A DNA stretch of 64,000 nt. It comes from Hyposmocoma kahamanoa. Lineage: Eukaryota; Arthropoda; Insecta; Lepidoptera; Cosmopterigidae. The translations under genes and the position numbers were made by a program. The stretch covers positions 2,732,031 to 2,796,030 of the forward strand of contig NW_020653397.1 in assembly GCF_003589595.1 (NCBI RefSeq), read 5' to 3'. This document shows, piece after piece, positions 56,700-64,000 of this stretch. Position 1 is the first letter of the stretch. Every line of letters begins with the position of its first letter. A model generated the notes under the pieces. The model was given only the letters and a program-made list of their open reading frames with translations, did no database searches and was not told where the DNA came from.

Positions 56700-58017
56700 T
56701 ACGTATTTATCATTATGTTTCCCATTTAACTATTGGGTTCCTGTTGTAGCCGTACGACGGACTTATGATATGTTGCATACAATACTTACTACGAAACCGT
56801 GGCATACTATTTATGTAGAAAACGTAGTTTTATCATCTAGTCATAACGTCTCCACAAAGCCCCGAATTTTTCATAATGATGTGTCATCTTCTATACGACG
56901 TTCTCAATTGGACGTAGTTAAACAAAAAGGATCCAATGTACAACCAGTCACTTTCGAGATACGGCAGTTTGAAGTTTAAAAGTGTTTCTCACTCTTGTTT
57001 TATCTTCAAAATTTGTAACATCAAGTAACTCCAGAGATATTTATTTATGTATAAATGTTGGATTTTTTTTGCGGATCTAAGAGGTTAGACTTTAGGAACC
57101 GTTTGGTACATATAACTGATTTTTTGGTAATTTTGTGGACTTAATCCTTTTTGCAAATTGTCAAATTGAAATCTGTTTTTATATTTTGATATGTAAAGTA
57201 AAAATTTTTGGAAGTGTACATGATTTGGCTTCCCCTCTGAATATCAGACTTTTAAAGGAGCTGGCGGAATCTGAGATCCAGACGAGCTTTAAGATTAAGA
57301 AAATACTTTAACGAATTGAACTTGGCAGAGGAGACACAACTGACAAAAGAGGCTTTGGAATCTTTAACTACCGCGTTATTAATTTTATTAGTATACTGGA
57401 TTCTAGATACTAGACTGCTTACGTAAAATCGGGTATTGTTGGTGTTATAGTCTGGTATTTAGAGGATCTCGTTTATCTGGCAAGTGATATTCTTGTCTTC
57501 TGATTTTTGTAGAGCTTAGGTCGCGCTATCCATTTCATTTTCTTATACAATCCACGCGAAACACCAAATTTACCGTATACAAGTAGTTGCAATACACAGT
57601 CTACTTCAACATTTTGCTTGCTATACAACCTTCTCAAATTTGGCAACGCGCCAAAGGAGTAACATTTGCGAACATGTCCGAGATACGTGCTTACTGCTAG
57701 TGAGATGTAGTAAAATATGTTAGAGGCCCTTAACCTGGTTAAAAACTTATACTTGCTGGATTTTGGTAGGATATTTGTGAAGGTTATTGTGTAGAGGCCA
57801 GAAGGTCCACGATACTACGTGACTACGTGCGCAACGAAGCTCATACGTACTACACAAATGTCACTTTTACGATGAAAGTAATGTTATTCGTCATTCGTTA
57901 TTTGACGTTTCGGAGGAAGGTATCCACAATACTTAAGTTAAATCACGATCTTTGATCATTGTTTTGCACCTCCTGGTTATTATAATGGTGACATTTTACA
58001 AAACTAAAGGTTATACC
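56700..58017. other. Intergenic, no gene supported
   Basis: A 95-codon plus frame at 56692-56979 starts inside the mariner end and shows no recognisable domain. Around 57240-57400 two overlapping frames (LLKELAESEIQTSFKIKKIL and LAEETQLTKEALESL) look protein-like but have no splice context. They may be transposon debris. Confidence 0.4.
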
Positions 58018-58245
58018 CATTGACTTACAAATAAATGGACGACGGGTCTAATACAAAAACCACGAAAAAAATGTCCCAAGTCAACCTATTCGAAATTTAA
58101 ATTGAAATGTCATCGCAGTATCGCGCTGTCAGTCGAACAAATGAAGACTAAAGCGGAGTTTGGCGCTCTGTATACGATTTTAGCGCCTTACAAGTGCGGA
58201 CACTTTTTAGCGCGGACCCGACGTCCATATAATTGTAAGTCAATG
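58018..58245 (+). mobile_element. MITE family D, copy 5 (228 bp)
   Basis: Same short form and same length as copy 1. Flanked by gttatacc (58010-58017) and ggtatacc (58246-58253), an 8-bp duplication with one mismatch. Confidence 0.85.
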
Positions 58246-58319
58246 GGTATACCTAATGAAATATATAATATATACTTATAAATCCGTGTTACAAGTTTGT
58301 GCTCTCTTTTGTTTTAGAG

Positions 58320-58600
58320 TGGTTACACACGACGACACGTGAAATTCGCGATTGTATCGCTATACTTGCGATTTATTGGCGATTGCGTCGATGCAAACGC
58401 GCAACTGCATCGATAAAATGCGCGACTGCATCGATGCAATAGCATAAAAATCATAAGTGTAGCGATGCATCGCGCGTATGTATCGATAAAGTCGCGTGTT
58501 TGCATCGCTGCTTAAAAACGCGCGGTACAGCATCGCGTTTGCACCGTTGTTAAAAGTTGCCGGCTCTTAGAGTGGACCAATCCATCAACACTGGTTAATG
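58320..58600. repeat. CpG-rich degenerate repeat cluster
   Basis: Dense variants of gcatcgcg, gcatcgat, cgcgact and cgcgattg are strung together. Flanking phrases ttagagtgg (58314 and 58567) bracket it as a direct repeat. Composition is very unlike the AT-rich surroundings. Confidence 0.6.
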
Positions 58601-58911
58601 TAACATTTTTTTTTAGTTTTGTTACTTTTCCTTCGACCGTGACATTGGCAACATCATGATTTCATGTAATGATGTAGCCATAAAAATAACAAGTGAAGTC
58701 AAGTGAATATTTACGTTTCAATAGTCTAAGATATTTACGAAATTGGACTTCTGTGACTTCCCACGCGTATTATAATTAATTTCTCGCTTTACACTACTCG
58801 TTTTGCTTTGTCCGTCAATTAGTCAGTCACGATTTTGTTTTATGCATATGCATAGGGATTTGTGATCCAGTTATCTGTACCAATCTGACGAAATAACAAT
58901 CTGACCGTATC

Positions 58912-59112
58912 TGAAAATCTTAAGGCACTGCAATTGCGCCCGTCACCCTGAGACATAAGTTGACAAGTCCCATGTGCATGTAATATCAACAGCACCCTTA
59001 CTTTACTCAACTGGATCGCAGTAATGCTCAAATTACTGCTGGGCGACAGAAATAGATAAGGTGGCAGTACTTCACTGGACGAACTCTGTCACAATGAGCT
59101 CTAATACAGAGA
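58912..59112 (+). mobile_element. Non-autonomous repeat B, 5'-truncated copy
   Basis: Carries cgcccgtcaccctgagacat, gttgacaagtcccatgtg, taatgctcaaattactgct and ggacgaactctgtcacaatg. The left part is absent. Confidence 0.7.
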
Positions 59113-59329
59113 TATCGTTGGGCTATCCCTAATCTGTTTCAGATAATCAGATACGAACTTATCAACAAGGTGCTCCAGAGTACAAAAATAACTACTCCAA
59201 CTTTTTAGGTGCGCCAAGTTTTTCCAAACAAATAAATTGAACAAATAACGATTTTCTACACAATTTAATCATAGTTTCGAAATAAACAACAAAATATGTA
59301 GACGTCAAAAAGTCAAAGATTGTTATTTT

Positions 59330-59335
59330 TTTATT
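59330..59335 (-). terminator. Poly(A) signal candidate of the esterase
   Basis: On the minus strand an AATAAA lies about 75 bases after the esterase stop codon. Confidence 0.5.
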
Positions 59336-59409
59336 TACTATTTTCGTTGTCATTGCACTAATGATAGCTACGAATTGATTTCCGCTCTGGAGGACTTGTC
59401 TACCTGGTT

Positions 59410-62030
59410 TCAGAAACCTGGATTCACAGGTTTGACCGTTTTCCTAAATTTATTATAGAGTGAATTCCAAAAGGCTTTTCTGCCCCAATGAGGTTCCTCG
59501 TATATTTGGATGTCGTTGTTCAAGAGAAGATAGCTCACGTTTCTTGGCTGCACTCTAGGCCAAATGAAGGGCAGTAGATCAGTTCTTTCGGGAGTCGGGT
59601 TGCTGCAACAAAACTTGACGAATCAATAACACAATAGACACAAACTTTCACAGTCTTTTTAGATTTAATTTACGAAATTGTAAATTTCTTTTCTAAATTG
59701 GAAATGAAACTATTTTAGCAAATCAACATCTCAGGTTTTGACTGATCTCACGATCAGGGCCGACTTCTTCTTGTCTAAATGTTAACGAGACAGTTATCTT
59801 AATTAAGTTTCTAATATTATACTATTGACATAATCAAAGAAGCATGGTAGGTTCGTAAACTCGATATCTGTTTTATTTGCTTGCGTTATTGGATTGAGTA
59901 ACCCAAAAATATGATTGATTTCAAAATGAAGACATACCCGAATTTCACGAAATTTGCCAGCAGTTTGGTCATTCTCCTAACTATCAACTTGTCATCAGGA
60001 TTTAATGCAGGCTTGTTTAAAAGCACATATTTCATAGCATCACCGTGTCCTGCCAGATAGATGTTCTCATAGAACTTATCGTAACTTCCTAAGCCGCCTT
60101 TGTAAGCAAATTCCATCAAATAGACAGGATTATTTTTTTTCGAATGTATTTCAACGGAATTCAACAAAGAATGCATAACAAGATAATCACCAAAGTAGTT
60201 CAGATATTGCATCACATCGTCGCCTATAGTGCCATTGTAGCCGAAATAAAAATTCAATATATTTTCAGCAATTTGCTTCGTTATCTCTTTACTGTCAAAC
60301 TGAAGATCCGCAGGTAAGAAGGCGAAAAAATTTGCATTCATTCTCTCTGCATAATTTAACTCGTATAAGTCGGAACTTCGCAAAAAAAGTCCTTCTGCGC
60401 TTGAATAAATGAACATCATAGGAACTTTGCTATACTGTTCTCTCGTTAATATATGGTAAGGCGCCCTACATATGAACGGCTCTCTGCCAGGCACATGTCT
60501 TTCCACACAAGGAACGAAGCCAAAAGTACCATCTGTCAGGTTATTATAATATTCCATGTTTACTTTTGATATTAGATTGGCTGGTAATTTTAGAAAGGAA
60601 TTTAACATTTTGTATACGCTTTTTCTGCTGAGATTTTTACCCGTGGAGACGTTGAGACCAATGGCTAAGTTTAGAGCAGTTTCTATGGGTTGAGCATCAA
60701 TGGCCCAGACTGGTGTAGCGGATCCCGATTCGACAATGGCTTGTTGGAACAGTCCCTTGCTCATATGTGACAGAACGTGGTACTCGGTTGATGCTGCTCC
60801 TGCACTCATACCGTAAATAGTCACTTTCTTAGGATCACCACCGAACTCGTTAATATTACGATTGATCCATCTAAGAGCTGCGACCTGGTCCTTGAGTCCT
60901 GAATTGCCTGGCGCTTCTTTGATGCCAAGGCAGAGAAATCCTAGAGCTCCAAGTCTATAATTCACGGTTACCACTATGATATTTTGCTGTATCAAATGTT
61001 TCATACCTTCAGTGTGGGCAGATCCCATGATGAAGGAACCTCCGTGAAAGTAAACAAGAACAGGAAGTGGACCGTTAATGATCTTCAAAGGAGTAAAAAT
61101 GTTCAGAACCAAACAATCTTCTTCTCCTTCACCATTTTGTGGACATTTAACTTTGCGATTGGCAACTTTGACTCCGTCCCATGGTCCTAACGGTAATGGT
61201 GGCTAAAAAGTGGTACACAGTTGTTGTTTTAACAAATGTTAGTGAAAAATAAGGTGTATAAGAGGATTTTTATATCTGTTGTTGAGTCGCTACTGTATTT
61301 TTTTTTATAATTCCAAGTGACAGGACGAACAAGTCGTGCGCCTGGTGGTAAGCGACACGCCTGTCCATAACACTTGCAGTGGGACTCAGAGCTTTAAATC
61401 ACAAAAATCTAAGGGGCACTTCCACTGCGCCGGTCACCCTGAGACATAAGTTGACAAGTCAGTTCTAGCCAGGAACACAATTACTGCTTGGCGGCAGAAA
61501 TAGATAAGGTGGCAGTACTTCTCTGGACGAACTCTTACACAAGAAGCTCTACTGCTACTAATACAATGGTCAAATTGAAATATTACTTACATGGGCTAGC
61601 TAAGATATTTAACTGCCTCCGTGGCCGAACGGTTTCCATGCCGGACTGCCACACGGAGGTTCGATTCTCGGGCCGGGAGAAATATTTGTATGGCCTACAT
61701 TTATTTCTCTCGTCAGTTTGAGTGTAATTTGTGGTTGTGAATGTGTGTGTCCATGGCATCCGCCACACAGGGTTTTTTTTGGATATTATCTGTAAATGGT
61801 TATTGACTTACCTTAAAGCGCATATTGCCAACAGGTGGCGCAGCATAAGGTACTCCATAGAAAGCCAAGTATTCATAATTTCCTTCATCCACGACATGTC
61901 CACGAATCATTCCTTCAGTAGCATTTACGTCTCTGTAGCCGTTTCCACTTGTATATGTCTTAACACTTCCTCTGGCATCGGTAACATTTATCAGAAAAAA
62001 TATGACAATACACAGAGTCTGATGGTACAT
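59410..62030 (-). CDS. Secreted carboxylesterase (type-B, alpha/beta hydrolase), 3 exons
   Basis: Type-B carboxylesterases hydrolyse ester bonds; insect members degrade hormones, odorants, plant compounds or insecticides. Exons in transcript order: 61812-62030, 59938-61202, 59410-59602, with matching phases, giving 558 residues, the usual family length. Exon 1 encodes a signal peptide (MYHQTLCIVIFFLINVTDA) and the motif YGVPYAAPPVG. Exon 2 holds EEDCLVLNIFTP, the oxyanion-hole HGG (126-128), VVTVNYRLGALGFL, the nucleophile elbow GMSAG with S206, the acid region SSAEG with E343, and AGHGDAM with H459. All three triad residues are present, so it is probably active. The elbow has Met where most relatives have Glu (GESAG). 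Exon 3 adds the WP..QP-type C-terminus. Intron 1 holds repeat B and a SINE. Which insect esterase clade it belongs to is not clear. Confidence 0.92.
59698..59785 (+). repeat. Family E fragment in esterase intron 2
   Basis: Contains gaaatgaaactattttagca, aacatctcaggttttgactg and atctcacgatcagggccgac, matching parts of other E copies. Confidence 0.45.
61300..61565 (+). mobile_element. Non-autonomous repeat B, uninterrupted copy
   Basis: Best reference copy: tccaagtgacaggacgaaca, agtcgtgcgcctggtggtaa, cagagctttaaatcac, gccggtcaccctgagacata, attactgcttggcggcagaa and ctctggacgaactcttacac. No inverted ends or coding capacity are obvious. It lies in esterase intron 1. Confidence 0.75.
61613..61780 (+). 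mobile_element. SINE family S, 3'-truncated copy
   Basis: Head ctgcctccgtggccgaacgg and box B-like ggttcgattctcggg are present. It is truncated after ccacacagggttttt. It lies in esterase intron 1, ending about 30 bases from the exon 1 donor. Confidence 0.8.
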
Positions 62031-62148
62031 GCTACAAGATTTGTTGATTCAAATATTGCTATTGCATTTTATTTTTTTATTCAGTTAGTTGATCAGAAAT
62101 TATCTGTGGACGAATAAGTAAATATTATTTAATGAAATAATTAAATCT

Positions 62149-62332
62149 AGGAAATGAAACTATTTTTTATTATACTTTACAGGTCCCATGATCACGGGTG
62201 ACTGAGATGGTAAAATCATCAACCATTTATGTCTAGTTAGATTAATATTATTTACATTATTAACCTGATTTGGAACCGAAGAAATAGTTTCATTTCCTAT
62301 GTGTAATAATCGTGATAACCTAAGAACTCAAT
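62149..62332 (+). mobile_element. Family E element, copy with 12-bp target duplication
   Basis: Opens aggaaatgaaactatttttt and closes gaaatagtttcatttcctat plus cgtgataacctaagaactca. Flanked by ataattaaatct at 62137-62148 and 62333-62344. It lies just upstream of the esterase start, in its likely promoter region. Confidence 0.75.
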
Positions 62333-62344
62333 ATAATTAAATCT

Positions 62345-64000
62345 CTTATAAATCGCATTATGGTCTAATGTTCTTGCATTTGTTCAGTTAAGTCCAGCAG
62401 CTACTGGTGGATATAATTGTAAGTCTTGTTTTTCTTGTACCAATTGACAATTGTTTGATAGACCATTTGACTTAAAGAATTTTAGTGAAACCATCCTAAA
62501 CTGAATAACCGTACAAGTTATTTTTTAAAGCCATTTAATATTAGTATATAATTCTTTTCAGTATTGTAGTTTCATGATTGTGTTTTTCGTGATTTTCGCC
62601 GGGAAAAAATGAAGTGTTATTAATATGAATTCGTGCTCTTGGTTTTAGTAAAGTCATAAGTTCAAAAGTGCTATTATCACAAGAAAGTGATTTTGTTTCC
62701 ATTCTCTAAGCGTGAAAGTCATGAAAATTATACTAGTTAAACAAAACAAATCACGTATACGTTCGTAGAAGCTGTAAACCTCTCTACTGAAAAGTTGTCA
62801 ATTTGTAATTGTAATAATGCATTTGTGTTTATAAAATCACACCAAGGATTCGCATTATGGATTCAAATTTAGAAAGGAAGAACAATACCGTAGCGTTGAG
62901 TATATTTATATCTTCATTCATTAAATATCTAGTTAAAACAAGATATTTATTGTTAGTAATCTGCCCTAAGATAGAATATTGAAGTAGAAGGACAGCAAGT
63001 GTGTTTAGTTTTTCAAAATGCTCTTTATAATATAAAAGCGCTTCTTACCATAGAATAAACGTGTCTAACATTTACTCACTACATTTATTTACAATAGTAA
63101 AAGTAGACGACATTTCCATCAAATTCGCGAATTTGCACTGTTTCTTATTATTTCCTCAATTCATTTTCACATTTTTTTGGATTTATTCTAATTCAATATA
63201 ATTTTTGTAGGTTTTGGCTTCTGTCCCGCTGAGGTTATTTGTTTTGACAACTGTTGACTTCGACACGAACAATATGCCAAAAAGGATAGTTAAAAAGAAC
63301 ACATTGTAGCTGGTTCCTATACCTGCTTGACAGTAGTAGTCAGATGTAGTGTCACTAGTATTTTGAACTTCTTAATCTAATTGATGAATGACGAAGGATT
63401 TCGGAGACTGTTTTTAGTGTACCAAAGAATGAAAATTGTAACGCTAAGAAAGAAAATTACCTATGTAAATGAACAAATACGCACGATAAAAGATTAAATA
63501 AATAACGTGTAATAAGTAGATCTAATCACGTAGATGAATTGACAATGATTATATTTGAGACACACACTCGCTGTACTGTTGATCAAAGCGGAATGACCGT
63601 CAGTTAACTTTATCTTAGAATTATAATCTCAATAGGTATAGTTTTTTCAAGTTACGCGTTGACATCCAGACAACCTTGACAAAGTGCTTGTGGTGGGTAA
63701 GATGGAAAAAAACCCCACGGTTCATCACTTGACGATGGAGTGACTTAAGTGACTGGGTTTCTTGCAATAACTGCCCTCGAAAACGCCTTTCGGGGACACA
63801 GCCTTCAGTAATGAAGACTAAGAAAGATCTTCTTTCAAGTGAATTGGATTAAGATTGAAGTGGTTAAACATGTCTTTTCTGTTTTTATCAACTATCAAAC
63901 AAAGATGATGCGAGGCTTACAATAGCTAACGTTTTCGATTGGGTCAAGGTTGAGTAGCAAGATATCAACAAAATTATCGATAGCTCTTCATATTGTAATA
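62345..64000. other. Region upstream of the esterase, no gene seen
   Basis: AT-rich, with no recognisable exon or repeat beyond short runs. It should contain the esterase promoter and possibly a 5' UTR exon, which cannot be placed from sequence alone. Confidence 0.5.

Noticed and set aside
56692..56979. 95-codon plus frame after mariner 2
   Set aside because: It starts within the transposon end and has no recognised domain or splice signals.

Overview
This looks like a piece of an insect nuclear genome, most likely a moth or butterfly (Lepidoptera). The inference rests on AT-rich DNA, small exons with GT-AG introns, animal-type host genes, and a dense load of transposable elements of kinds common in that order. 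No bacterial operons, CRISPR arrays, rRNA or recognisable tRNA genes were seen. Positions 37471-37870 are an assembly gap of exactly 400 Ns.

Host genes, left to right. (1) The last exon of a TatD-family metal-dependent DNase, + strand, 634-796. (2) PNPT1, mitochondrial polynucleotide phosphorylase, - strand, 9799-27028. Thirteen exons join in frame over the whole family alignment to about 790 codons; only exon 1 is uncertain. (3) RPP21, the Rpr2-type RNase P/MRP subunit, + strand, 31976-33488, three exons. (4) and (5) Two paralogous two-exon genes of unknown function, + strand, 35194-36971 (gene A) and 45681-47677 (gene B). Both encode secreted proteins with a six-cysteine CLIP-like module, a very basic helical stretch and an invariant tyrosine-rich C-terminus. 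(6) A secreted carboxylesterase, - strand, 59410-62030, three exons with Ser-Glu-His triad candidates. An exon-like segment at 6037-6176 belongs to no gene I recognise.

The host genes do not form a functional cluster. PNPT1 and RPP21 both act on RNA, but no shared regulation is visible. Genes A and B are a local duplication. They were pushed apart by later insertions: a LINE relic, a SINE, a truncated copia element (38405-41594), and a CR1/Jockey-like LINE (about 42000-45160) that landed inside an older LINE fragment.

Mobile DNA fills introns and intergenic space. It includes an intact-looking Tc1 transposon (50937-52480), two decayed mariners, several LINE relics, two tRNA-like SINE families, and several small non-autonomous families. 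Many of the small ones can be delimited exactly by terminal inverted repeats and target duplications: 8-bp duplications for families D, F and K (hAT- or P-like), 4-bp for foldback families H and I, and 12-17-bp for family E. Family letters (B-K) are local labels used here only.
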